A DNA stretch of 64,000 nucleotides, from the NCBI RefSeq assembly GCF_003762835.1, contig NZ_RJWA01000001.1, positions 930,001 through 994,000 of the forward strand. The letters run 5' to 3'. The notes under the pieces are model-generated. The model saw only the letters and a list, made by a program, of their open reading frames with translations. It made no database searches and was not told the origin of the DNA. The stretch is from Micromonospora sp. HM5-17 (lineage in GTDB: Bacteria; Actinomycetota; Actinomycetes; Mycobacteriales; Micromonosporaceae). A program made the translations under genes and the position numbers. Positions 10,348 through 18,266 of the stretch are shown here, piece by piece (position 1 is the first letter of the stretch; each line of letters starts with the position of its first letter).

Positions 10348-11030
10348 TCATCGCCGAAGACGGGGTCCTGCTCCGGGAGGGACTCGCCGGCCTGCTCGAG
10401 CGGTTCGGCTTCCAGACCGTGGCCAGCGTGGGCGACGCCGAGGCCCTCCGGAACGCCGTCGCCACCCACGCCCCCGACCTGGTCATCACCGACATCCGGA
10501 TGCCACCCAGCTACACCGACGAGGGGCTGCGCGCCGCCGTGGAGCTGCGACGCGCTCACCCCGGGCTGGCGGTCATCGCGCTCAGCCAGTACGTCCAACA
10601 CCGCTACGCGGCGGACCTGCTCGACTCCGGCGACGGCCGGGGCGTCGGCTACCTGCTGAAGGACCGGGTGGTCGACGTCGAGGACTTCGTCGCCGCCCTG
10701 CGCCGGGTGGTCGCCGGCGGGACCGCCGTGGACCCCCACGTCATCAGCCGACTGCTGCGCCGCCGCCGCGACCCGCTGTCCGCCCTGTCCCCGCGCGAGC
10801 GGGAGGTCCTCGCCCTCATGGCCGAGGGCCACTCCAACGCCGCCATCGCCCGGCAGCTGGTCGTATCCGAAGCCGCCGTCGGGAAACACGTCGGCAACAT
10901 CCTCACCAAGCTCCACCTTCCCCAGACCGAGGACACCAACCGCCGTGTTCTCGCGGTCCTGGCGTACCTGCGCAGCGACGACCAGGGCGCCGGCCCGGCC
11001 GGCGTCGGCCTGGACGGCACCCGCCCGTGA
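10317..11030 (+). CDS. NarL/LuxR-family response regulator
   Basis: This 237-aa regulator has an N-terminal receiver domain: the phosphoacceptor is Asp59 in VITDIRMPP and the conserved Lys is in YLLKDRV. A C-terminal LuxR-type helix-turn-helix follows (LSPREREVLALMAEGHSN...AVGKHVGNILTKL, about residues 157-205). The start is a GTG inside the 3' end of the kinase gene. It is the obvious candidate to bind the GGGTATG-N6-CATACCC sites before the kinase and the lipoprotein/ABC operon, which would make the system autoregulated. That pairing rests on the site positions, not on a known DNA-binding code. Confidence 0.93.
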   Translation: MPSQPAIIRVVIAEDGVLLREGLAGLLERFGFQTVASVGDAEALRNAVATHAPDLVITDIRMPPSYTDEGLRAAVELRRAHPGLAVIALSQYVQHRYAADLLDSGDGRGVGYLLKDRVVDVEDFVAALRRVVAGGTAVDPHVISRLLRRRRDPLSALSPREREVLALMAEGHSNAAIARQLVVSEAAVGKHVGNILTKLHLPQTEDTNRRVLAVLAYLRSDDQGAGPAGVGLDGTRP

Positions 11031-11150
11031 CCGGCGCCATCGGGCCGGACGCACCGTGACGTCCGAGGGCGGCGGACCCGACGAGCGCGCACCGGACGAG
11101 ACCACGATGTGTACGTGGCGGATGTGCGCTCGGTGACCGGCGCCGGTAGG

Positions 11151-11170
11151 GGGTATGCCTGGCCATACCA
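11151..11170. promoter_or_regulatory. operator, GGGTATG-N6-CATACCa, upstream of lipoprotein/ABC operon
   Basis: This is the second copy of the inverted repeat at 8892-8911, present as its reverse complement with the same central bases (CCTGGC). One outer base differs. Its centre is 66.5 bases before the start at 11227, identical to the first site. Confidence 0.75.
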
Positions 11171-11226
11171 CCACTTCGGCGTCCAGGCGTAGTGCCGGCC
11201 CGCGGCGTTGGTGATGTGCTGCGACG

Positions 11227-11952
11227 GTGAACTCGACACGCATCCTGCTGACCGTGCTGGCGGGTCTGGTGGTCGGTGTCGCCGGCTGCGCGGACCTGCG
11301 AGCGATCAACTCCGAGCGGGACGACCGACGGGAGTTCCCGTTCTCCGGCGACCGGTTGACCGTGCAGAGCGACGGCACCGACGTCCGCCTCATCCCCGGC
11401 GCCCGTGGTGTCGTGACCGTCGACCGGCACCTCACCGGCAAGGCCACGACGGACGGCGGCGCCTCGTGGTCGCTGACCGGCGACACGCTGAACCTCCGGG
11501 TCACCTGCAGCGGCTTCGTCCCGGACTGCGGAGGTACGCACGTCGTCGCCGTACCCGCCGAGGTGGCGGTCCAGCTGACCAGCCACAGCGGCTCCGTTCG
11601 GTCCGCCGGTCATCCCGGCGACCTGACCATCTCGGTCGAGGACGGCTGGCTGCGGGTGGAGGACCCCGTCGGCACGCTTCGGCTGACCGCGGAGTTGACC
11701 GTCGAGGTGACCGGGGCGCGCTCGACGGACGTGACCGCGACCTCGGAGGACCGGGACGTCACGCTGACCTTCGCCACGCCACCGAAACGGGTCGAGGCCC
11801 GCGCCCGGACGGGCGACGCCGAGGTACGGCTGCCCGCCGGGTTGGAGACCTACCGGGTCCGGGGCAGCGGTCTGCGGAGCGATCCCAACAGCGACCGGAC
11901 GGTCACCGCGATCGCGGACCACGGCACCGCCCGGGTCCGGAAGGGGGAGTGA
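11227..11952 (+). CDS. DUF4097-like lipoprotein
   Basis: This 241-aa exported protein has a signal peptide that ends in a lipobox (VVGVAGC, with Cys at about residue 21). The rest is a repetitive beta-rich body of the kind seen in DUF4097 'adhesin' proteins (phrases such as VQLTSHSGSVRSAG and LRLTAELTVEVTG), probably a right-handed beta-solenoid. Such proteins are often encoded beside ABC transporters and two-component systems that respond to envelope stress. Here it is the first gene of a three-gene operon: its stop overlaps the ATP-binding subunit's ATG by one base. The operator lies 57-76 bases upstream. The precise role is unknown. Confidence 0.82.
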   Translation: MNSTRILLTVLAGLVVGVAGCADLRAINSERDDRREFPFSGDRLTVQSDGTDVRLIPGARGVVTVDRHLTGKATTDGGASWSLTGDTLNLRVTCSGFVPDCGGTHVVAVPAEVAVQLTSHSGSVRSAGHPGDLTISVEDGWLRVEDPVGTLRLTAELTVEVTGARSTDVTATSEDRDVTLTFATPPKRVEARARTGDAEVRLPAGLETYRVRGSGLRSDPNSDRTVTAIADHGTARVRKGE

Positions 11953-12848
11953 TGCTGGAACTGCTCGACATCCAGAAGGTGTACCGGGGCGGGAAGGTGG
12001 CCGTGGACGGGCTGACCATCCGGCTCGGCACCGGCCTCGTGGGACTGCTCGGCCCGAACGGCGCCGGAAAGTCGTCGCTGATGCGGATCGCCGCGACCGT
12101 CACCCGGCCCACCCGGGGGCACGTCCGGTACGCGGGCACCGACGTGGTCGCCAAACCCAACGCACTCCGCCGGGTCCTCGGCTACCTGCCCCAGGACTTC
12201 GGGGTCTACCCCAACCTGACCGCGCGGGAGTTCCTGTCGTACCTGGCCGCCGCCAAGGGACTCTCCGCCCGCTCCGCCCGGGCCCGCATCGGCGAGCTGC
12301 TGGAGCTGGTCAACCTCAGCGCGGCGGGCAACCGCCCGCTCGGCAGGTACTCGGGCGGCATGCTCCGCCGGGTCGGGATCGCGCAGGCACTGCTCGGCGA
12401 CCCGGAGGTGGTGATCGTCGACGAGCCGACCGCCGGCCTGGACCCGGAGGAACGGGTACGGTTTCGCAACCTGCTCAGCGACCTGTCGGCGGACCGGATC
12501 GTGCTGCTCTCCACGCACATCGTCTCCGACGTGGAGTCGGTGGCGAACGACATCGCGATCGTCGCGCACGGCCGCCTGCTGCGCCGGGGTACCCCCGACG
12601 CGCTGCTGCGGGACGTCGACGGCCAGGTGTGGGAGGTGACCGTCGAGCCGGCGGAGACGAGCCGGATCCAGGAGCGGTACCCGGTCACCCGGATCGTGCG
12701 CACCGCGGCCGGCGTACGCGTGCGGCTGCTGGCGGCGGCGCCACCCGCACCGGACGCGCGGCGCGTGCCCCCGGACCTCGAGGACGCGTACCTCGCCGTC
12801 GTCCGGGCGGCCGGGCACCCCGAGCGAGTCGCGGGCGGGCTGCGGTGA
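11952..12848 (+). CDS. ABC transporter ATP-binding protein
   Basis: This 298-aa ATPase has Walker A (GPNGAGKS, about residues 36-43), the Q-loop (YLPQDFG), the signature motif (YSGGM, a variant of LSGGQ), Walker B (VVIVDEPTAGLDPEE) and the H-loop (LLSTHIVSD). These mark a CcmA/DrrA-type subunit that powers an ABC-2 permease. The roughly 80-residue C-terminal extension is typical of this group. The ATG overlaps the lipoprotein stop (TGATG), and the gene's TGA overlaps the permease GTG (GTGA), so the three genes are tightly coupled. The substrate is unknown; the link to the two-component system suggests antibiotic, lipid or peptide export. Confidence 0.93.
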   Translation: MLELLDIQKVYRGGKVAVDGLTIRLGTGLVGLLGPNGAGKSSLMRIAATVTRPTRGHVRYAGTDVVAKPNALRRVLGYLPQDFGVYPNLTAREFLSYLAAAKGLSARSARARIGELLELVNLSAAGNRPLGRYSGGMLRRVGIAQALLGDPEVVIVDEPTAGLDPEERVRFRNLLSDLSADRIVLLSTHIVSDVESVANDIAIVAHGRLLRRGTPDALLRDVDGQVWEVTVEPAETSRIQERYPVTRIVRTAAGVRVRLLAAAPPAPDARRVPPDLEDAYLAVVRAAGHPERVAGGLR

Positions 12849-14413
12849 TCGCCGGGCTCGCGCTCGCGGACTTCCGGGACCGGGTACGCCGGCCGGCGTA
12901 CGCGGCGATCGTGCTCGGGGCCGTCGGCCTGGGCTACCTGGCGGCGCCCGGCGCCGACGGGCGCTGGGTGATCCTGAACCTGGGCGGCTACCGAGGCGTC
13001 TACGACAGCGCCTACACCGCCGCCGTGATCGCGCTCGCGGGCGCGCTGTGGCTCATGCTCGGCGGCTTCTACGCGGTCCGGGACGCGATCCGGCGGGACG
13101 AGCGTACCGGCGTCGGCCAGCTGTTGGCCGCCGCCCCGATCAGCCGTGTCGCGTACCTGCTGGGGAAGTTCGCCAGCAACCTGCTGGTGCTCGCCTCGAT
13201 GGCCGGGGCACTCGCCGGCACCGCGCTGGTGATGCAGCTGGCCCGCGGCGAGTCCCGCGCCGTGGACCCGGTCGCCGTGCTGGAGCCGTTCGTGCTCCTC
13301 ACGTTGCCGGTGCTGGCGGTCACCGCGGCGGTCGCGGTGCTGTTCGACAGCGTACGCCTGCTCAGTGGCGGGATCGGCAACATCGTCTGGTTCTTCGGGT
13401 GGCTGGTGCTGGCCGTCGCCAGTCAGAGCTCGACCGCGCTGCTGGGCGGCATCGGCGTGGGATACCTCGCCGACTCGGTCCGCGCCGACCTGGCGGCCCA
13501 GGGCCTACCGCTGAAGGATGCCGAACTCGGCCTCGGCCTCATGTACGTCGACCAGCCACTTCGGACGTTCGACTGGTCGGGTCTGGACGTCGACGCCGGT
13601 CTGGTCGTCCAACGGACCTGCCTGGTGCTCGTCGCGATCGCCATGGCGGCACTGCCGGCGTTGTGGTTCCACCGGTTCGACCCCGCCCGGCGCGCGGGAG
13701 CGGCGATCGACTCCGGCCGGGGGGTCGGTGCGGTGATCAACTCCGTCCACGGCATCGGCGCGGCGGCCCCGGCGTCGCTGCCCGCGCAGCCTGCGGGTCA
13801 CGTCGGCCTGCCGAAGACAGCGGTCCGGCGGGGCAACCCTGCGCCGCGGCTGTTCGTCGGGGAACTGCGCATCCTCGTGCGGGCGGTCAGCCCCTGGTGG
13901 TGGCTCGGTGCGGCGGCCATCGTGGTCGTGGGCCTCGTGGTGCCGCCTCCCGCGGCGCTCCTGGCGGCCGGGATCTGGCCGGTCCTGATCTGGTCCCGGT
14001 TGGGCACGCAGCCGGTGGAGCACGACGTGGTGACGCTGCTCGGCGCGTACCCGGCGGCGCGCCGCCGGCTGCTGGCCGAGTGGGCGGCGGGACTGGCCGT
14101 CACCGTACTGGTCGGGTCGGGCCTGGCCGTCCGGATGCTGGTGACCGGCGACGGCGCCGGTCTGGCCGCCTGGGCCGCCGGCGCTCTGTTCGTGCCCTCG
14201 TTGGCGCTCGCGCTCGGCGTGGTGAGCCGTACCCAGCGGTTGTTCCAGGCCGTCTACGTGCCGCTGTGGTACGTGGTCGTGAACGACGTGGCGGCCCTGG
14301 ACTACCTCGGTGCCGTGCCGGGCGGCCCGGCGCCCGGGCTCGTCGCCGGTGCCGGGGTAACGCTGCTCGCGGCGGCCCTCGCGGTGACCGAGGCCCGACA
14401 CGCCCGACGATGA
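12845..14413 (+). CDS. ABC-2 type transporter permease
   Basis: This 522-aa integral membrane protein has about ten to twelve hydrophobic segments, two blocks of roughly six separated by a hydrophilic Ala/Gly/Pro-rich region near residues 275-325. That arrangement suits a duplicated ABC-2 permease core. The start is the GTG that overlaps the ATPase stop by four bases; the ORF extends further upstream only as a shadow of the ATPase. It is the third gene of the operon governed by the operator at 11151. Confidence 0.88.
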   Translation: MIAGLALADFRDRVRRPAYAAIVLGAVGLGYLAAPGADGRWVILNLGGYRGVYDSAYTAAVIALAGALWLMLGGFYAVRDAIRRDERTGVGQLLAAAPISRVAYLLGKFASNLLVLASMAGALAGTALVMQLARGESRAVDPVAVLEPFVLLTLPVLAVTAAVAVLFDSVRLLSGGIGNIVWFFGWLVLAVASQSSTALLGGIGVGYLADSVRADLAAQGLPLKDAELGLGLMYVDQPLRTFDWSGLDVDAGLVVQRTCLVLVAIAMAALPALWFHRFDPARRAGAAIDSGRGVGAVINSVHGIGAAAPASLPAQPAGHVGLPKTAVRRGNPAPRLFVGELRILVRAVSPWWWLGAAAIVVVGLVVPPPAALLAAGIWPVLIWSRLGTQPVEHDVVTLLGAYPAARRRLLAEWAAGLAVTVLVGSGLAVRMLVTGDGAGLAAWAAGALFVPSLALALGVVSRTQRLFQAVYVPLWYVVVNDVAALDYLGAVPGGPAPGLVAGAGVTLLAAALAVTEARHARR

Positions 14414-14604
14414 GCGGACCGGCGCGGCCGGCGCCGGTCGGCGGAGAACGCGGACCGGCGCCGGCCTGCTTCGGATCCAGCCGTCGCGGCGACCTGCGAC
14501 ACCGGTTCAGCCTTATGCGCTTGCATGCAGGGCGTTGTGTGAGTCAGTCGTTACGCTGGGACGCTCTGCGGATCAGCGCCGCAACACTCAAGGGGTGTGG
14601 ACGG
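14414..14604. other. intergenic region at the left edge of an atypical segment
   Basis: These 190 bases hold no convincing gene. From about 14500 the composition changes to a more AT-rich pattern (for example tatgcgcttgcatgc) that continues to about 17800. Confidence 0.4.
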
Positions 14605-15135
14605 ATGTGCGTCTTGGACGCTGCGACCAAGAAGGCCGAGGTCAGTAGGTTTCTGCAGCGATACCCCCAGACGGACCAGGCCGGCGACGAGCACCCCGCG
14701 CTGCAGGGATGTAGCGACATCCCTTGGTCCGAGATCCCAGGGTGTCCCGCCGGGATTCCGGCCCTGTTTCGCGGATTGCTCGACCCGGCTGCGGCTCCTG
14801 AAGCTGCGCGGGTGCTCAGCAACACGCTGATGTCGAGCCCCTTCCATCTGAGCGCAGCGATGCCCGTAGCGCTACGGTTTCTGCTTCGCCTCGCGGCCGA
14901 GCCGGACATTCCGGCACGGTCCCGGTTGCTCGATCTGTTGCTCGTCGTCGCTGAGCTATCCCAGCCAGTTGACCCAGAGGACGAGCGTGCCGTGCTGCTG
15001 TTTGGCGCTGACAACGATCATCCAGAGCGGGAACAGTGCCGCGCCGTGTTGTCTGACCATGCGTCGCTGCTGTACATGCTGCTCGGCGATGAGCTTCCGC
15101 CGGCGTTGCGAGATGGTGCGGTACGCCCGTCCTAG
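14605..15135 (+). CDS. hypothetical protein, predicted helical
   Basis: This 176-aa soluble protein begins MCVLDAATKKAEVSRFLQ and lacks a signal peptide or membrane helix. It is mostly predicted helix with Leu/Ala repeats (ALRFLLRLAAEPDIPARSRLLDLLLVVAEL), the pattern of a HEAT-like or immunity-type protein. I do not recognise a family. Base composition and codon use are less GC-biased than in the flanking genes, which suggests acquisition by transfer with the following genes. I chose the ATG preceded by GGGGTGTGGACGG; the ORF stays open far upstream only as a shadow of the permease. Its neighbours include a DUF218 protein and an integrase fragment. Confidence 0.65.
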   Translation: MCVLDAATKKAEVSRFLQRYPQTDQAGDEHPALQGCSDIPWSEIPGCPAGIPALFRGLLDPAAAPEAARVLSNTLMSSPFHLSAAMPVALRFLLRLAAEPDIPARSRLLDLLLVVAELSQPVDPEDERAVLLFGADNDHPEREQCRAVLSDHASLLYMLLGDELPPALRDGAVRPS

Positions 15136-15306
15136 ACAATCGGGCGGGCAGCGGGGCCCTCGGACCCGGATCATCAGCTTGGAAGGTCGTCTCTGTCTGC
15201 CGAGGTTTCCTCGCATCCGGGCCGGTAATGCTGAATAGTCGGCAGGGAGTCGAGGACATGTCTCCCCGCTGTGGTGAGCTGGTCAAGCCAGCAGATGACG
15301 GGGTGA

Positions 15307-15335
15307 CCTCGCCGTCCTTGGCCGCTCTGGCGAGG
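15307..15335 (-). terminator. candidate terminator after DUF218 gene
   Basis: CCTCGCC (15307-15313) pairs perfectly with GGCGAGG (15329-15335) around a 15-nt loop, 22 bases downstream of the DUF218 stop on the minus strand. Confidence 0.4.
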
Positions 15336-15356
15336 CTATGCGCTCGGCGACTGGCT

Positions 15357-16022
15357 CTACTGCACGAGTCTGCTGGTGTAGCCGGCGGCGACGAGGCGGT
15401 CGTAGGCGTGTCGGACCTCGGTGGGTACGTCCTGGGGGATGGCGAAGCCGAGTTCGGCGTACGTGTCGATGCGTTGGGTGTCGCCGACGAGCATGTTGAT
15501 GACTTTGTCGACGTCACCGATGCTGGTCACGTAGTCGTCCAGCGAGAGAGGGTGGGACGCGCAGACCACGTCAACCTCCGGCCACAGCTTTTTGCAGGTG
15601 GCGTACGCGCGGCGCTGTTGGTAGGGCCGCGACATCAGAAGGACCGAACGCGGTCTGATCTGGTGCTCGGTGAGTAGGCGTCGGGTGAATTCGATGTTCT
15701 GGCCGGTGTTCCTGGCCTGTGTCTCGATAAGGATCGCCTCGGCCGGGACGCCGTGGTCGATGGCGTACTCGCGGTAGTGGACTGCCTCGCCTCGGGGAAC
15801 CCGCTCGATGGTGGTGGGCGCGTTTGCTCCGGTGAAGACGAGGCGCGGGTACATCCTGCGGTGGAAGAGGTCGGTGGCGATCTTCGCGACGCCCAGGTCA
15901 TGGCTTCCGAGTCCGATCCCCACGTCGCATGGTCGGATCTCGTGGTTCATGTGGTGGTACGCCCACAGGCATTCGACGTCGGCCCGGTGGGCTGCGGGGA
16001 TGGCTGGTGGGGTCGTGGTCAC
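15357..16022 (-). CDS. YdcF/DUF218 family protein
   Basis: This 221-aa protein belongs to the DUF218/YdcF family, Rossmann-like proteins linked to envelope or vancomycin-resistance loci (SanA, ElyC). Visible features are IGLGSHDLGVAKIATDLF, the conserved FTGAN near residue 60, an EAVHYREYAIDHGVPAEAILIE-like block, and ARNTGQNIEFTRRLL, which matches the family's nTxeNa motif. There is no membrane anchor, unlike many members, so it is probably cytoplasmic. I chose the GTG at 16022 because GAAGGCGAG stands directly before it; ATGs at 16040 and 16133 are in frame. Codon bias is weaker than in surrounding genes, consistent with the transferred segment. Confidence 0.75.
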   Translation of the reverse strand: MTTTPPAIPAAHRADVECLWAYHHMNHEIRPCDVGIGLGSHDLGVAKIATDLFHRRMYPRLVFTGANAPTTIERVPRGEAVHYREYAIDHGVPAEAILIETQARNTGQNIEFTRRLLTEHQIRPRSVLLMSRPYQQRRAYATCKKLWPEVDVVCASHPLSLDDYVTSIGDVDKVINMLVGDTQRIDTYAELGFAIPQDVPTEVRHAYDRLVAAGYTSRLVQ

Positions 16023-16133
16023 GTGCTCGCCTTCAGTCATTCTGCATGCCTGTTGTTTCGGCAGGCCCTTGGCTCCGACGTCACTCCCCTTTGGCCTCGG
16101 GTCGTGGGCGCTCAGCCAACCTAGGAATGACAC

Positions 16134-16280
16134 ATGGCGGCGAAGCGCGTCCGGTATCGGGCCCGGTTGGCAGACCCACTCGTCGGCCAGGGCCGCGACG
16201 AGCAGTTCGCTCTGCTCGAAGCGCAGCAGGATTCCGCCGAGAGTCGAAACCGCCCAGCAGCGGAAGCGGCAGAGCGGTAA
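16134..16280 (+). CDS. possible 48-aa small protein
   Basis: This short basic ORF (MAAKRVRYRARLADPLVG... ending AAEAAER) starts at an ATG eight bases after AGGA. The Arg-rich start and Gln/Ala/Glu-rich end have no recognisable motif. It is divergent from the DUF218 gene and could be a real small protein, a leader or chance. The only support is the ribosome binding site and the position. Confidence 0.25.
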   Translation: MAAKRVRYRARLADPLVGQGRDEQFALLEAQQDSAESRNRPAAEAAER

Positions 16281-16704
16281 CGGTCACGTGTTTCGGCACG
16301 ATCGCACCATAGCAACGTCAAACCGCCAGATTAGAAGATCGTCGTGATTGCCCCGCTCCGGTGTCCGGTCAGCAGTGGGCGGAAACCGATCTTGCCACTG
16401 GTGACCGTCTACGGCATCAGCTTCTGGCACGTGGCTGGCACACGCTCGGCCTCGGCGTACGGCCGTCCGGCGTCGTACGGCGTTCCGCCCCAGCCTTCGG
16501 GCCGGGGCGGTTGCCGTGGCACCGGTGCAGCGCGTGCCTGGGTCGCGTACTCCGGCGGCAAGTTGCGAAGCGGCGCGGCGTCGATCGCCCCCGTCGTCGA
16601 CCGAGGCCGACCACCCGCGCGATCGTCACGGCCTGGGCGGCGCCAAGCCTCCTTGTACGTGACTGGCACCATCGACCATGGCCACTGCGTGGGACGGAGG
16701 CTCG
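16281..16704. other. region with no confident gene in the atypical segment
   Basis: Within about 420 bases I find no gene I trust. An 87-codon ORF on the minus strand (16409-16672) has fairly good third-position GC and an AAGGAGG run near its start, but the run lies after the ATG and the product resembles nothing I know. The stretch may hold decayed mobile-element sequence. Confidence 0.4.
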
Positions 16705-17187
16705 ATGGGTTGGGAGACAGTCATATCCACCGCCGCTGGTGTTCTCGCAACACTCTTGGGCGTCGCGGTGGGTGGCTGGATCAGCAATCGTGGCCAGAGT
16801 CGAGCATGGTCACGCTCGGTGCTGGCCGACGCGTGCGCGGCTCTGTTACAGGAGCAGGCCACGACCTACATGGCACTCGTGCGGTGGCGGTCCAAAGAGC
16901 TTGAGCGCGTCGACTGGGCGGGATGGAACGCCGCTCTCGCCCGGGTGCAGTTGGTGGGGTCCCCGAGCATCGTGGAAGCGGCCCTTGGGCTCGACTCGGC
17001 CTTTTGGCGCTTCAGCGCTGGCATCCGAGAGAACGTCGACGAGGTCGGCTGGCGCCAGCTCCGCGATGAGGTCGAAAAGCGGCGCCTTGCGTTTGTCAAC
17101 GCTGCCCGAATGCAGCTTTCCCCGTCAGCCGCCACCCTACGTCGCCTCGTCGGTAAGCCAGAGGAAACGAACCAGTCCACCCTGTAG
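16705..17187 (+). CDS. hypothetical single-TM protein
   Basis: This 160-aa protein has one N-terminal membrane helix (VISTAAGVLATLLGVAVGGWI, about residues 5-25). A long, probably helical cytoplasmic part follows (SRAWSRSVLADACAALLQEQ... then WRQLRDEVEKRRLAFVNAARMQL). The ATG follows GGACGGAGG at good spacing, which favours it over an in-frame ATG nine codons upstream. Short proteins of this layout recur next to integrative elements and phage genes in actinomycetes, but I cannot name the family. It sits 186 bases before the integrase fragment, so it may be cargo of that element. Confidence 0.65.
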   Translation: MGWETVISTAAGVLATLLGVAVGGWISNRGQSRAWSRSVLADACAALLQEQATTYMALVRWRSKELERVDWAGWNAALARVQLVGSPSIVEAALGLDSAFWRFSAGIRENVDEVGWRQLRDEVEKRRLAFVNAARMQLSPSAATLRRLVGKPEETNQSTL

Positions 17188-17372
17188 CGTTTCTGGTTCG
17201 TTCGAGTGTGGGACCGGGGTCGCTCGGCCCGCCGCGCCAGCCGATGCCGGCCGGAGACCGCCAGCAGGCCGAGCGCGGACGGGCCTGCACCGTGCTTGCG
17301 CGGCGCCTTGATCCAACCAAGATGGCGTACATATGTGTGGCCTGGGTGGAACAAACCGCCTGTTTAGAAGAC

Positions 17373-17597
17373 GTGTTGATCGTCGCCCCGAACCGGGTGG
17401 CGTCGCCGCCAGCGGGGCGGCCGTACGACCTGCGGCATGCTGGGGTGTCGCTGTGGTTGAACGCGGGCCTGCCGGCTCCGGAGGTTGCGCAGCGGGCCGG
17501 TCACTCCGTCGACGTGCTGCTCAGGGTGTACGCGAAGTGCATCGACGGTGACCGGGGTCGGATGAACGAACGTATCGAGGCGGCGCTGTCGGCGTGA
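17373..17597 (+). pseudogene. C-terminal fragment of a tyrosine recombinase (integrase)
   Basis: About 74 codons match the C-terminal end of actinomycete phage or AICE integrases. YDLRHAGVSLWLNAG carries the R-H-x-x pair, AGHSVDVLLRVYAKC holds the H/W-box region and the catalytic Tyr, and RMNERIEAAL is the tail. The N-terminal arm-binding and core domains and the first catalytic Arg are missing; the ORF upstream has no integrase similarity. The fragment points toward the 3' end of tRNA-Arg 225 bases away, the usual int/attachment-site arrangement. It is therefore likely the remains of an element that integrated in this tRNA gene. Confidence 0.7.
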
Positions 17598-17822
17598 TGA
17601 TCACGGGTAGGGTGCGAGGGGCCGTGGCCGGTGCTGCGGCCTCTCCGCTTTTGTGGCCGCTGACCTGCGCGAACGCGCCCGGGAAAGGGTTCAAGATCAT
17701 TGCACGTATTTTGCACGGACGGCGGCAGACGGCGGCTTCGGATGGCGATCGGCTGCCTACGAGATCACCTCGACCGGTGAGCGTTTCCGCTGGTCGGGCG
17801 GGGTTTTCGCTGATCTTCGGGG

Positions 17823-17895
17823 TGCCCCCGGCAGGATTCGAACCTGCGACACACGGTTTAGGAAACCGTTGCTCTATCCCCTGAGCTACGAGGGC
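17823..17895 (-). tRNA. tRNA-Arg(CCU)
   Basis: The minus strand folds into a complete cloverleaf. The acceptor stem is GCCCTCG/CGGGGGC, with one G-U pair. The D arm contains AGCTCAGGGGATAGAGC. The anticodon stem ACGGT/ACCGT has loop TTCCTAA, giving anticodon CCT (reads AGG). The T arm is GCAGG TTCGAAT CCTGC. The discriminator base is A. CCA is not encoded; ACCC follows. It lies immediately downstream of an integrase fragment, the common integration target of actinomycete elements. Confidence 0.95.
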
Positions 17896-18266
17896 GCGGC
17901 GATCACCACCACGTGGCGGCGGCTGTCAGCGTACCGCAGGGAGCCGCGGGGGCGCTTAGTGCCGGCGGCACCCTCGGCGGTTCGCACCTCGACTGCTCCG
18001 AGTCCGGTATCGGGGACGACCGGCATCGGCGATCACCCGGGTCGGTGACGCGTGTCACCAGCCGCAGCGCACAGCGCGTACGCGCGACAACCATCGTGCG
18101 GTGCCGGTGGCGGCGTGGTCGCGGCGGACCCGCGACGCCCTGTCCGGATGACACCCCTGCTCCTCGGGGGCCGGCCGGGCCGGCGTGCTCGCCCTGGGAC
18201 GGTGGAGTCCGGCGGCGGTTCGGCATGATGACCGGATGGGTGAGTACGGGACAGGTGAGCAACAGG
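17896..18266. other. intergenic region between tRNA-Arg and ADP-ribosylglycohydrolase
   Basis: About 370 bases hold the divergent promoter regions of the tRNA gene and the following gene. An ATG pair at 18225/18228 is in frame with that gene but lacks a well-placed ribosome binding site. I see no other feature. Confidence 0.4.

Noticed and set aside
16409-16672. An 87-codon minus-strand ORF with moderate third-position GC.
   Set aside because: The AAGGAGG run falls inside the ORF rather than before the start, and competing frames are open. I could not support a gene.
14400-17822. A second copy of the tRNA-Arg 3' end that would mark the other attachment site of the element.
   Set aside because: I looked for the T-arm sequence around TTCGAA and did not find it by eye in this stretch. 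An exact repeat search over a wider region is needed.
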